Shown here piece by piece: positions 22,170-34,523 of a stretch of DNA of 52,961 nt. The translations under genes and the position numbers were made by a program. This stretch comes from Pelomyxa schiedti (lineage: Eukaryota > Evosea > Pelobiontida > Pelomyxidae). The stretch's first letter is position 1, and every line of letters begins with the position of its first letter. The DNA lies in the NCBI GenBank assembly GCA_020536535.1, contig JAHLWZ010000644.1, positions 2,659 to 55,619 of the forward strand. Reading direction: 5' to 3'. Below the pieces are notes generated by a model. That model saw only the letters and a program-made list of their open reading frames with translations, made no database searches and was not told the DNA's origin.

Positions 22170-25100
22170 TCATGGAAGGACTTTCCCCATAAACACAATA
22201 AGGAACACACAGGAGGATAAGGACAACCACACTGTGGGGAAGGATTGAGAAGCTGGGCACAGCCACAACTGCCCAGTGTCACACACACCCTCTGGGTGCT
22301 CCTCAACATCCGCATTGTTGATATCACACTCCAAACCGTGGTACATTGTGAACGTGACTGTTCCCGGTGATGACTCGGAGTTGGTGCACTCAAGCCCCCA
22401 GCATTCGGTTGTGGTGCACACACAGTCCCCTCCTTTGTAGAAGTAAACATCCGTGATGTCTTCATATCCGCATCTGTCATTCGGCGAATAAAGAAGCACT
22501 GCACTGTTGGGGGAAATTAAAATCAATCGGGTGCAGAATGGTGAGGGTTATTACACAAGAAGAGGAAAGCACACACTCACCCTCCAACAAGAGATGTTTC
22601 AGTTTTGGATATTGAGGTCCCGTCAAGGCATGTTTGATTTATGTAAGTCCCAGTGTCACCAAAAAGGTCACATGTTCCTTCAGCGGAATAGTCACAGAAC
22701 CGAGTCACTGTGCCAGATGCGTAAAGCGGCTCTCTTGCACAATCTTTTTTTGTTTTCGTTATTCAATGTTGAATGCCAAAACTGGATTAGCGACGAGTGA
22801 GATACAACCAACCTGAGCCGTCAACTAAGATATCCATGTTGAATTTCTCGAGATCGTCAAAAGCGCCACAAGTCGTGAGTTGATAGTAACGGGTGATGTA
22901 AGGATCATCACGAGTATACGGAAACAAATTGCATTGGCTTGCTGTTCCAGACGGTGAAACCACGTAGGTGAGGGTTTGCACATCATGCAATGATGGGGGA
23001 CAAGTTGGAAGATCAAACTGGGCCATCTGTGTGCCTGTGAAACACAGAAAATGCAAAGGTGGTCATGCTGACAGTGATATGCATTTTACCTGCACGGTTG
23101 ACCTCTCCATATTGCAATATGAGATAAATGCAGAATTTTCATAGGGAGATAAACAGTCAAGAGAGTACCAGTTCGTGAAGTTCACTGTTGAGCAGGAGGA
23201 ACCAGAGTACCATAAAATTTCAACAGGACTAACCACTTTAGTAAGCTGAAAGGTTCGATGAAGCTTAGATTTTCTTACTCGGTGGTGAAGTAATCCGTGG
23301 AAACTGGATCATCTGTTCCAATATCCCTGCATTCCGCTTCAGTGAAGTAACCATCAACAACGGTGCTGTATTCGCAGCAGTAAGGGTTCACATAGACAAC
23401 AACTCGGTAAATTGGATCTGTTATTGAATTGAAATGAGAAGAGGAATCTCAAGAAAGCCTTTTTCAAACCGTCTTCCTGATAAAGGTGCTGTTTGAGAAC
23501 TTGCCATTTCCTGTTTTGAGTCTGACAGTAATACAGGGTTGTGTAGGAATCCGTGTGAATCCCCTCGGGTGTTAGCAATTTCGATGTTGAGCTTCCTGAA
23601 CACGCACTCGTGCTGTATGATAACTCCTTGAAGGAATGAGGGAAAGTAGGGAGTTGAAAAGGTCTCACGGAAATGGATCCTTCAAAGGAGACTTCATCCG
23701 AAAAACAGGAGTGACCATAGCTGGCAGTGCCTGTTTGATGACTGATGCAGTGAGAATTGTATGCCCAAGTACTATCCCAAACGTCAACTGCGCCTTGCAC
23801 CTGGGCCACAAATGCACTGCAGAAAAAGAAAAAATGAGCAACAACTCCCAGCAAAAGTGACTTACTCAGGCCAGAGAGAACAAAGAGCAGGTTCGGAAGT
23901 GGTGCAAACAGCAGAATGAACCACGTTCTCAGTGTAATACGTTCCAGGAATGACGTACTCCACACAGTTTTCAGACCAGTAGTAGCGCATCTCAGTCATT
24001 TTACTTGTGTCGTCACCTGCACAGTGAGGGGTCGGAAATGGGGACTTTCCTTTCAGTTCACACCGAACACTGAGGGACCGGGGAACGTGTAAATTGATTG
24101 CCAAGCGGGATTGGGTGGTGCACATTGAACAGTCATGTATTTTCCTGTCTGGTCAGTGAAACACCCTTCTTTACTGGCGGATCCAGACTCCAATATTTCT
24201 TTTGTGCTACACTCTCCTGTGCAATCATAATAATAACTTTCACGCTCTTCACACTCGTATGCCTTATATATGGTTAAAGCACATTTAAGTAACCTTACAA
24301 GGGAGGATACATTCACATGTGCATCAGAATCGTCCACATTACAATCCACATAATAACAAGAATAAGAGGTGAAATCATAGTTATGGCATTCAGGAGAGTA
24401 AAAAGACCAACTGTTGGCTGGTTTACTGCAATTAGAGTCCAGATACCGACTGACCGAAATTGGACTAACAAATAAAAAGGGGAGAGGAAAAAAGAAATAA
24501 GCGAGTAAGTGGTCACATCAGCACATTAGAAAAACGCACTAGTCGATCCCAAGAGAGAAAGTGGTAAGAGAAGTCAAGCAAGTGTTGTTAATCACGAAAT
24601 CGGAAGAAGGAGCAACAGTGGTGCAGTACTGAGACCAATACACATCCACAGAAAGCAGGTGCTCTGTTTGTTGTTATTTCAGCTTTGAGGTTGGTATCGT
24701 TTGGCAGAACTTTCATCAAAACGAAACGAAAACAAAAAAGGTGAGGGATAGTGAATCATACGCATTGCTACATCGGTGAAGCTCTTTCTGACTTGGAAGG
24801 CAGGGTTGGGAAGTTCGCAGTGCAAGTCAAAGAACCCCATGTTGTTGGAACCGGTGGTGTAGCACCACTCCTGTTCCGTTGCAGTTCCCGGCTGTACTAT
24901 GTTCTGTGTTGTGCCTTCCGTTTCGCAGGTTGAATCTGTGGAACCACTGGACAGCTGAACATAGTGTTCAATTTTGAATCATTTCTCGTGTTATATCCGT
25001 AAACATACCAGCAGCCCAGCGGCGCCTGCTGATGACGTGCACTCCATAATGTGATATCCCTTGGAAGTATCTTGGTCAGCAACGCAATCGCGTGTGGCTG

Positions 25101-26848
25101 CCAGTCTGTACATCCACGCATGGCTCTCGGAGCATTTGCTGCTTGAGGAACCATACATGTTCGAAAGGATTGCACTGCACAACGAAGTGAGTGAATTGTG
25201 ATTTTTTTTCTTTGGATAAATAGTCATACTCTTCCCAATAGCCAAACGGATCAGGCAAGTTGTCCAGGTCTGTACAGAACCAGTTTTGAAAGAGGTCATA
25301 CTCTGAAGAGCCTCTTGAAACAGTTTTTGTTTCACAATATGATGTATAGTACTGCTCTATCATCATCACGCTTGCTGAACGTTCAGTATTATTCAGAAAG
25401 GTAAATAATTGCGCAAAAAGAATTGACCTGATGCATCACTTCCAGCGTAATGTTCGATTGTTTGATAGCCCTGACTGAAGTGCTCTTGTGATAAAGAAAA
25501 CCATGTAGCATCAGGAAAGGCAATATAGCACTGTGGAGTGTTCCCAAGACCCTTGCGGTAGTTAAAGGTTGTGGCACTCCCAGAACAGTCTGGATCTCTG
25601 TAATAGTCATAAAACTAAACAATTTTGAGAGGCATGAAAACAGATGAATTTCAGTCTACCACTAAAAAGACACCAGTATCCAACACATAGGCTGACGTAG
25701 AATCTGATGTTATACAAGTTGAAGCCCATACTTCAGTTGATCTAACTTTTTCACTGCAGAAGTTGTCATTGTTGGTGAACCATTGTAGAACATAAGGCCT
25801 GGATGCAACAAGTTGTGTCAGTGGATGTGACAATAAATCACCATTTACTCCACATACGGATTTTCTGTGTCCGGAATAAGAGTCCATGGATCTGGTTCAG
25901 TCAGTGAGCATGCCCAACTTTCCATCCAGTTTAATCCCTGAATGCAAGAAATCTCCTGGCAGTCATCTGTGAAGTAATACTCATACCCAAGAGCATCAGT
26001 GGCTCCAGAACAATCCAACACTTACGCCATTAAATGTTAATTTGAAGATAACACAGTGCCTACATTCATGATCCACCGGATAGTATTTTATGACTTGATA
26101 CGCTGCAAGGTCGGAATCCAACGGTGCAGTGCAATCCACGGTGAAAGATCCAGAATCATATTCTAGACTGAAACAATTCCCGTGTTTCACAGCAATGTCT
26201 TCTGTCATCACGTCATGCCAGGACAGAGTGGAACATGTGGGAGAGGAGGACTGCTTCTCCTGAAACCGAACCATCAGACATCAGGAAGATCAGACAGATA
26301 TCAATTATACCCAGATTTCCCCTCTTGCTTGGCTGCAATTGAAGGACAAATATTGGCCAGAACTGTAACTGCAACTGCTTGCATCGAAAATTTGGACCAT
26401 GTACAGGTCTACACCATCACAGTAATCATTCCAGTACTTTACTGTGTGATAACTATAATGAACAGTTAGAATTTTGTCTGAAAGGTGTTGTCCCACCTTT
26501 CAAAATACGAGTCAATGTCAGGCATTTCACTGTGACAAAACGTCCTGCGATTCCAGTCTATGTCAGGCCAACAGTCTGAATTTTCCGAGCAATACGAGCC
26601 CCACTCAAGTTCCACGTTTGTCAAAGCGCCACATGTGTCCCATCCTTGTAGAAAATTACAGGCATTAGAATGGTAGGCGACGGCAACCGCTCAATCATTA
26701 ACATCTTACTTATGACTCAATTTAATAGTTGTTGTTGTAGCAAGATCACACCTGTTGGTTCATAATACAGAGTCTCCTGCCATGTTTGAGGGTTGCAAGT
26801 AAGCACATGCAGTGCTATTAATATAGCACACGACACACCCGCCTTCAT
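22170..26848 (-). CDS. very long Cys-rich secreted or type I membrane protein, many exons
   Basis: ATG 26848 encodes a clear signal peptide (MKAGVSCAILIALHVLTC) followed by NPQTWQETLYYEPTG. Downstream on the same strand lie many exons of 100-200 nt, each encoding a Cys/Tyr/Trp-rich segment of about 45-60 residues. Examples are WDTCGALTNVELEWGSYC, ALGYEYYFTDDCQEISC, YVLQWFTNNDNFCSEK, YYTSYCETKTVSRGSSEYD, WMYRLAATRDCVADQD, YWSQYCTTVAPSSDF, VSRYLDSNCSKPANS and MTEMRYYWSENCVEYVIPG. The last exon ends in a hydrophobic segment (FPTVWLSLSSCVFLIVF) and GKVLP, with the stop at 22172-22170. The design is a signal peptide, repeated disulfide-rich units and one C-terminal membrane helix. I do not recognise the domain. 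I treat it as one gene because no second signal peptide appears, but a split near 24500-24750 is possible. Internal splice sites are not all resolved. Confidence 0.55.
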
Positions 26849-27280
26849 TCTTTGTTTCAACTACTGACCCCCCCAACTTCCCTTTGTTTTATTTGTCAAT
26901 AGAAGCGTTATGGACGTTGGGACGTTTATCAAGATTTGCCGATATTTTCCAATCGGTAAATCATAGCTTCCCTGTGAGACAGGTTCACACAGATTCCTAA
27001 TCTGCCTAGATCTATTGTTCTGGTGTTCTGCTCACACCAACCTGTGGAGAAATCTTTTCACACCAACATTAGAACGTGTGGTTGTTTGCCCAGCTGCTGA
27101 ATGATAAAACTGGGTAAAAACAACCAGTACATCAACAAAATACCCTTTTCCTTGTACGGTCAGTTCGTGTATTTGACCCCCCTGCATCAAATAATAAAAG
27201 AGATCTCTTTTACATCAACACCCATTTTGGAGAAAAAAAAACGAAAAAAAATATTTTCGTTTGGCTGCAGTGCCCGGACG
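26849..27280. promoter_or_regulatory. divergent intergenic region with nested inverted repeats
   Basis: A 432-bp gap between the Cys-rich gene and the TPR-like gene. Nested inverted repeats are present: CAGATT/AATCTG at 26990-26995 and 26999-27004, inside ACAGGTT/AACCTGT at 26979-26985 and 27039-27045. I see no coding exon. Confidence 0.4.
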
Positions 27281-29877
27281 ATGGCAATGTCGGAGGCGGA
27301 TTGGGTGGGTCAACTGTCAGCCGCCTCAGGGTGCCCATCCACCAACTTGGTCCGTAGAATGCAACATCGATTTCTTTTGTGTTTTGTTTTGACCTTTCGT
27401 TTCCGCTGGTTGTTTTCTATTTGCATTCTATTGTGGATTCGGTTTTTTACATATTTCCTTGTTGTTCTTTTTTTGTTTTGTGGTTTTAGTTGCAACTAAC
27501 TCACGTAATATACACAAAACAGCAAAGTTTGGGACAGTATGTTCAGCAGGTGGGGAAGAGCACGGCTTTGTATCAACTGGGATTGGTGTTTGAGCAAAGA
27601 GGCATGACTGACAGGGCTGCACAGTGTTTCTTGCAAGCGGATTCACCTGTTTCGTTGACGGCATTGGGTGTAAGCATGACTAACTTAACTACTTTTTTTT
27701 TTTTCATTTCTCTCGAAGGTTCTTTATGAAAATAAAGGTGACGTTATGCGCGCTATGCAGACATTCAAAATGGCTGCCACTCTGTCTGCAAACCTTCATT
27801 TAGCCTCTTTACATTATTCCTGTGGAGACTTCAAGCAAGCTGAACAAGTACCTCGAATTCGCACTCTCTAAATTGATCATTGCTCTAGATTTTACTCAAA
27901 TGCAATTCCCCTTCTGCCTGGTTACTTCTAGGTACTTTCTATGCAAGAGAAGGCCTTCATCAAAAAGCCAGGTTGGCGCCATCGTGCATTTCCAGCTGTG
28001 AAATTTACAACCAAAATTGTTACGTACAGTGAAGCCTTCAACAATTCACATCTACAACATGCGATTGACTGGTGGTCTGCAAATTCTTCGCCTTCTAATA
28101 CAGACACTGCTGCCAAAGAGTACTTGGATGTACTAGCAGTCCATGCTCGAGAGATGGCATCTCGGGAATTATCACCACCAGAAACTCGAAATAAGTCCGG
28201 TAACATTTCCGAAGACCGTCCTTTGATTACTACTAACTAATGGATGACCAGATGCGTCAACCTCTCCAACAGATTCTGTGAATTGCGGAGAAACATCGTC
28301 ATCAGTAACTCCGGAAGATATTCAAACAGCATTGCACCAAGCAGTATGAAATGTTGCAACCTTCTCTCAAGGGAGTCATTTATAGTTCAGGACTCACCTT
28401 TCACAACCATGGACAGAAGAATGCACTTGTTCAAAACATTACATGCTATGCATATTTCCTCTGTAAGTGGAAACTTTTCGTCATGAACCAATTGTGAGGA
28501 TGTTTAGAAAGAAGACGTGATCGCACTTAGGGGAAAATGTCTTATAATGTTACATGCTTTGCAATATAACTGCCGAATGCAACGTTACGCAAAGGAGTTT
28601 ATAGAGTCACTCCAAAGCACTGCCTCCGAGCAAGAGATTGCTGAGGTTTCTTTAACAATAAATACCAGCCAGTCAAATTTTCATAGTGCATTCGGCTTGT
28701 ACAATGCGCAACTGCGGTTCATTACTCCATAGGTGATGATATCGCTTCTTGCAAACCACGCTCTTATGAGGTAATACTCATATTTTCCCTGCCGGGGTCT
28801 TCTGTCCAGTATGTAGAAGTGGTACAGTGATTTTTATCCGCTCTTCTTTTTATGTACTCTGGATTTCTCCAATATCTCTGTAGGAGTTCTCAACAATTTG
28901 GGGAATATTGGAAGACAAAGATCACACACGAGGAAGCTCTTTAAAGTTTCATTCCCTTTCATATGGAGAGGGTGGGAAGGAAAGCCTGCATATTAATCAA
29001 CCTAGGGTTTCTATTGGGAATGTAACTTACTTTGTACTTGGTGAAAATTTGAACATCCCTCTACTGAATCGCTTCAGGCCAGCCGGCAAAGTTCACGCTC
29101 ATGGTAACTTTCTCTAAGCAGTCGCCTCCTAAAAATCGAATAGGGGAAGTTCTTACCATAATGCACATCGCAATTCAAAAATTGCTAAATACCACCTTGA
29201 GTGTAGACATGTTTCTTTCTCTCGTGTGGGCACTCGTCGGTGGAATTCATGTCACTGGAGAATTACCAAAAGAATTTTTTGAACGTGGCATACCACACTC
29301 TCCTCCACAGTGTATGCCAGTGAGGAGGAATATGCCTGTACTTGTACAACAAATGGGAGTTCAGTTTCTTGTGAGTGTTATCAAAAGTGTTGTACACCTA
29401 TCTATCCCTCAACCAGAATCAACTACATCCACAACCCCGAACGCCGGTAACCTGCAAACCCCCTGCCCCAATTCCGAGGTAGCCTCAGATACCGGGCAAC
29501 AGGTTCCCACCAACCCCACCCAAATCGCTGTTAATAGTACAACTGACAACATTACCACCGCACAAACAACAACCACTGACACCCACACCACCACTGAATC
29601 CGGCAGCACCGGAATCAACATCAACAGTGATGGTATCACCGCTTCAACCCCCGGAACTTCTTCCCTCCCACAACAACCACTTAATCCGGCTCCATCATCC
29701 TCACCACCAACTCAAAGCACACCCATCACCCCAAACAACAGCAACAGCAACAACATAATAACCACTGATACTACTAGCACAAATACTACCAACCTGCCTG
29801 TAACACTTGCACCAGACTACATTCTATTTTCTGGAGCCACACCCCCTTCATTCTTTGTAATGCAGCCAGACTTGTAA
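27281..29877 (+). CDS. TPR-like helical repeat protein with Ser/Thr/Asn-rich tail
   Basis: Starts MAMSEADWVGQLSAASG at ATG 27281. The next exons give VGKSTALYQLGLVFEQRG, DRAAQCFLQADSPVSLTALG, VLYENKGDVMRAMQTFKMAA and NLHLASLHYSCGDFKQAEQ. These are consecutive TPR-like helix pairs with G/Y/A/F spacing. Then come a longer helical part (KKPGWRHRAFPAVKFTTKIV, HLQHAIDWWSANSS, EYLDVLAVHAREMASREL) and further exons (ALRGKCLIMLHALQYNCRMQ, GILEDKDHTRGSSLKFHSL). The last exon carries a helical start (IGEVLTIMHIAIQKLLNTTL) and a 130-residue Thr/Ser/Asn/Pro-rich low-complexity tail, stopping at 29877. No signal peptide is visible. TPR proteins are scaffolds; the complex it serves is unknown. Splicing between 28230 and 28900 is tentative, and two genes cannot be ruled out. 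Confidence 0.6.
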
Positions 29878-30150
29878 AGAATTCGACCAATCCAAACAAA
29901 AAATCAAAATCCATCGGCCTTCTTTTGGTTAGTTTTGTTTGAATTCCGATGAATTGATGACTTCGTGTAAATGTAACTCATCAGCCGTACCTACCTAACC
30001 AATTTGTTGGGTGAGATTTAAATACAACCAAAGACCAAAACAAGGGCAGGACGACAGGCCATCAAAGGATAGAGGAGATAAACCAAAAAAAAAATCATCC
30101 TGCCCCCGTCGCCCTCATAGTGTGACCGAGTCCGGGAGACCCACCGCATT

Positions 30151-31708
30151 ATGGGATGTGGAGCTAGTGGGAGTTGGGCACGCCACGTGGGCTCTGCCGT
30201 AATTCCAACGACGCCGACGAATTCGCCAATGGGCAGTGCATCCCATAATTTTCGTGATTCCACGTCCATTAGGTCCGCGCCAACCGCGTCATTAACTACA
30301 CAACAATGGTCTTCATCAGCCAACAACAACACAACAAAAATAAATAAAAAAACCAACACCAACAAACAGTGTCGAGTAAAAACCGGCACTGCATCGCCCC
30401 AGAAGCAAAAACAACAACAACAAACACAAAGACAACGCCAGCGCCAGTTTTCACAACAAAATCCACAAAGATACTATCACACATACGGCAACACTCCCAT
30501 ACAAACGCACCAGCAGCGGTCATTAAGTGTACACCACTGGGGACCTTCAACACAGCCGCCCCGAACTACCTTTACTGGCAATTCAAGCGGCATTTACGTT
30601 GGAGGCGCAACCAATGCCACTGCCTCTGCGACATGTTGTGGGGACAGAAACGGGGTCGCTGAGGGGAGACGGCAGGGGAATGCGCTGAGCACAGCGGGTG
30701 TGGGATCACCCTCTGGGGAAAATGCTTGTCCAATGATGGTTCCTTCCTCTATCCGGAGTGAATGTGGATATTCTGGTGGGTTCCCTCTTTTTTCCCAATT
30801 TACTATACCGAACTCGAACTTATAGTCTCCTTCTTCGAATCGTAACAGACCGGTTGGACAGATTGGCGGCCGCCAGCTTCTCTACATGTGCCACTGGTGG
30901 AATAGTTGCGCATAAGACGTTCCATTCAACACAATATGGGTCCTGCAAAACACTTCATCACGAAACTAGCATACATGGAATGGGAGTTTATTCTGCAGCA
31001 TCCCGGGAGGGGGTAACTGGACCAGCAACAAGTCGGTCAATTTTAATGACAGGCAGACTTTCATCTGGAGACATGACTGCCCGGGACTGTGATTTACCCT
31101 CTGGGGTATCCACAGGCACTATCACCACAATGCACAACACTGTGGAAGGTGGAAGTTTCAAACTACCATGCACCCGCAGTTTTGACCTGTCTCGCCAAAG
31201 CACTGCATCCAACCATATTGGCAGCAGTGGAAGTGACTATGAGGACACTGTAGCGCAACGAACTAGTTGTCTTGTACCAGATGACTGGAATGCACTTTTT
31301 GAATCTGTTGCCCAACATCACAACAAATCAAGTAATTCACTGCGATCCACTGTATGTACACAAACCCAGGAACTTTCTGCCTATACAACATCCTCACATT
31401 CGGAACAAAGTGATGATAATCTCTGCCTGAGAGTTGGTGGTGTTCTATACTCTGTACATGACAGAAGTTTACCTACATCAAAAACATCCGGCTCACAAGA
31501 GAACTTTTGTGGGGTATGCTGTGATGTAGAAGTAAATTGGTGTGTAGTTTTCTTACAACTTTATCAGTTGCTAACCAGTTTTAATAGTGTTCTTGTGCCC
31601 TGTGGTCATGTTGGACTTTGCTTTGACTGTGCTAACAAAATGCAAGGCCAGCTTTGCCCTTTTTGTAGAAAGACAATAGCTTCTGTAGTTAAAATATACA
31701 AAGTTTAA
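30151..31708 (+). CDS. RING-finger protein (putative E3 ligase) with myristoylation-type N-terminus
   Basis: The start MGCGASGSWARHVGSAV has the MGxxxS pattern of N-myristoylation, with a Cys at position 3 for palmitoylation, so membrane attachment is likely. The middle is low complexity (Gln/Asn/Thr/Ser-rich). The C-terminus is a C3HC4 RING: FCGVCCDVE, an intron (GTAAAT...CCAG, about 48 nt), FNSVLVPCGHVGLCFDC, ANKMQGQLCPFCRKTI, ending SVVKIYKV. The spacing CxxC...CGHxxxCxxC...CPxCR is that of MIB, XIAP and LRSAM-type RINGs found at the extreme C-terminus. It should act as an E3 ubiquitin ligase. The first intron (GTGGGT...ACAG near 30777-30847) restores frame in phase 1. The gene ends only 22 bp from the stop of the next, convergent gene. 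Confidence 0.85.
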
Positions 31709-31730
31709 GACTTTGTGTTTTTATGAATTT

Positions 31731-32488
31731 TTAAGAACCATTTGTGAGGTTCATCAAGGCACTTGTTACAGCTCCATTTTCCTCACCAATTGCCCCAAAA
31801 TCAAATTCGCCAACTGGATATGCAACAAGAACTGTATCTGTGGTGTTAAGAGGAGCTTCTATGGAGTGTTTAAAAAGATTGGGAAAAATGTAAAATACCC
31901 AAGGGCCTTTCCAGTAATGTGCCCAACATCCCTTGGAACTGTGCAGCCTCCACGGAATATCTGAGCACTATATACAACATAGACCAGAATCAATATTAGA
32001 AGAGAAATGAAATGTGTTGCATGCCAAGAGTGCCATGACCATTTTCACCAAATAGTTTATCAGCCTCCAGAGTTATCTCTACATAATTAAACCAACGGAA
32101 ATTCATCAGTCATAGCAACAAGCATACTTAAATGGCCCTCGTCATCAGTTCCAAATGAAATTGTCTTGAACCTTGGATCACTAATAGGCATGTTTATCAC
32201 GGCCCTCGTAAAGTCAGTGCACAGCAGCCTGGCATCTTTTATAATGCACAACTTAATAATTTATTTGGACATTTGAAACAATTCCATAAAAAAAAACCCT
32301 TGCAAAAGAGGTAACACCAAACTGGTCAATACAATGCAGCCCTTGTCTATTTTGGCACCCTGATTAACACGGGCACCAGGGGACCGCCATTGGTTATAAT
32401 TCAGCCTCACAGTCACGCTCTCGGCACAAAACAAAATACCCTCCCCATTGAGGGATTCTCTTTGTTTACTTGATAGTGATGAGCCCAT
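31731..32488 (-). CDS. GRAM/WBP2-like PH-fold protein
   Basis: Five exons in phase from ATG 32488. They read MGSSLSSKQRESLNGEGILF, SVTVRLNYNQWRSPGA, DKGCIVLTNARLLCTDF, AVINMPISDPRFKTISFG, DDEGHLKITLEADKLFVLRY, VEAAQFQGMLGTLLERP and a short tail ending LTNGS. The G.IVLTN.RLL....... and F.LR(Y/F)...AAQFQ patterns are those of GRAM/PH-like domains as in WBP2 and related lipid-binding proteins. The PPxY-rich tail of WBP2 is missing. The MGSSLS start could be myristoylated. It probably binds membranes. Family assignment is by pattern only. Confidence 0.65.
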
Positions 32489-32587
32489 CTTTTGTTTGTT
32501 TTGTTCTTGCGTTTTTTTTTTTTGTTATTCCTATTGCAGGGATTGTACACAAAGGAGGGAGTGTGACAAAATTTGTTGTTTGCTGGT

Positions 32588-34288
32588 CTATGATTGCTTG
32601 CCGAGTTCAATTTTCTTTGATAAAGTGTTGAGCGAGTGATGCACAAACCTGTCCACAAGGCCGGCAAAGGTGAACAAACCACCTGGAGTTGTTTTAGTAG
32701 AGTTCGCATTCCCACTTCCACTCACCCAAGACAGCAATAATTCTTATAACAAAGGAAGAGAGGGATTGTCTGTCTTCCACGTACTCGATTCTTACAGGAG
32801 AAATGTCATAGTAGAAGTACAGTCCTAAACAGATATAAACAATGAGGGAAATAGTATTCATTACCTGGATATGCTTTTCCTTGTGTAAGGGTGGCATTTG
32901 AGGAACTGTCCTTAATTTTGAAAGTCAGTTACACATTTTTGATTACATTAAAACCTTCACAGTTTCAGCAACACTAAATTGGTTTGATGTGATTTCCTTG
33001 GACGTCAAATGCTTGTATGTTGTCGGGATCACTTTAATGTAGAATTGAAAACTTGACGAGGCCGTTTCTATGGTAAAGGTAGGGGAGACCAGAAAAGAAG
33101 CCAACAAACCATCTATCTGCAGAGAATTATCAAGAGGGTTTACCATTCCCGGGAATTCTTCGCCAAATGACAATTTGTGTATAGTATGAGTGACATTGAC
33201 TGTCCTATGATCTTGTTGGCTTTATTTTAGGAGGAAGGCTAGCTAACTTGGAACTTGAAAGGTCGTGGACATGCATCATATTTTCCTGGAAACTAGTACC
33301 AGGGGCAATATGGAAGTTTCCAGCAACTTTGTTCACAAGAATAAATCCATAGACGTTGCAACCCTCAGACGAAGAAGTGTCAAACTTAACCACCCCTTCT
33401 TGTATGCACTAGAGTCAGTGTCAGATCAGTTCAGTAATTCAAGTAACACACTTGCAAGATGTTTGTTGGGTTGAAGTTCCAGCCTTTCATTTTATATAGG
33501 TCTTTTACTTCACTGCACGTTTTGCAGCAGTGACCTATGGGAGCTGCACCATAACACGAACCACAGTCTTCAGTTGTAGACACATTCTGATGTTGTTCTT
33601 CATCAGACTGAGCATTTGGAATTTCTTCATTGGTAAAAAGATCAACAGGGAAACTTTTCAACTTGACCATACGTTGCTTTTCAGGAATAGAAAAGGGTCT
33701 TCCATCCTTATTCAAACGACGCTTGAAAACGTCATGTTGTAAATCAATGTGGTGCTCACCAGACACGTCCAATGAGTCCACACTCAAAACTAGGTTGATT
33801 ACTCAACATGCAATAATATCAAGAGAGATGCAAAGTGACACACATCCACAAGCTAAATGGTTGAAAGTGATGTTGAAATTGATTTTGAGCATCTCGTCCC
33901 TTGTTGTGTCAACCACAACCTCAGGGTACACAGTTATTTGCCTAAAAATTGTGTTGTAAGTACGCCCCAAATGTATAAATGAGGAATTAACAATAAGTGG
34001 TGGCATGCAACATAGAATTACAAAGAAAATGAAAAATAATTAAAACTTGAAAAGTTCTTGTTGTTGTGGGAAAAAGCGTGCTCACCTATACGCAGCAAAC
34101 TCCCCAATGAACAACCATAAGAGAAATACGATGCAGCCAATCGTTACTGTTATAAAGGGGGAAGAGAACAGAATGAGTCACCAGATCTCGCGAGCAAAAA
34201 AAAAAGTACTTGCAGCGCCGTAAAGCGTTCTTACTCTGAAGTCCTCAATGAGACGCGGATATGCGTCCAGCTTCTGCACGAACCTCAT
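32588..34288 (-). CDS. ERGIC3: ERGIC3/Erv46 COPII cargo receptor
   Basis: The ERGIC3/Erv46 sequence pattern is readable from end to end. MRFVQKLDAYPRLIEDFR is the cytosolic N-terminus. VTIGCIVFLLWLFIGEFAAY is the first membrane helix. Then come DVSGEHHIDLQHDVFKRRL, CGSCYGAAPIGHCCKTCSEV and KMKGWNFNPTN, the Cys-rich lumenal signature. CNVYGFILVNKVAGNFHIAP, HVHDLSSSKL, LSFGEEFPGMVNPLDNSLQ and FYIKVIPTTYKHLTSKEI follow. FVIRIIAVLG and GGLFTFAGLVDRFVHHSL form the second helix region, ending KKIELGKQS. The protein cycles between ER and cis-Golgi with Erv41 and carries cargo in COPII vesicles. The start at 34288 fits the short N-terminus of the family. Some of the roughly eight small introns are inferred. 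Confidence 0.9.
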
Positions 34289-34523
34289 TGTCACGTGGCC
34301 AAAAAAGAAAAAAGAACAGAAAGACCATCTCGGAACTGATGAGCTTGAAGACTTGGGTACCAAGGAGAAGATCTCTTCCAGTGGTTAAGTGCGACATGCT
34401 CACAAAGAAAAGTGCTCCCGCCCACTGACACTGGAAGGTCTTCTGCAGTTCTTTTCTCAACGTGAGTTGTGATTTCCCAGAAATGATCTCAAAAAAGCAC
34501 TGGCCGGCACAACGGCTTCTGCC

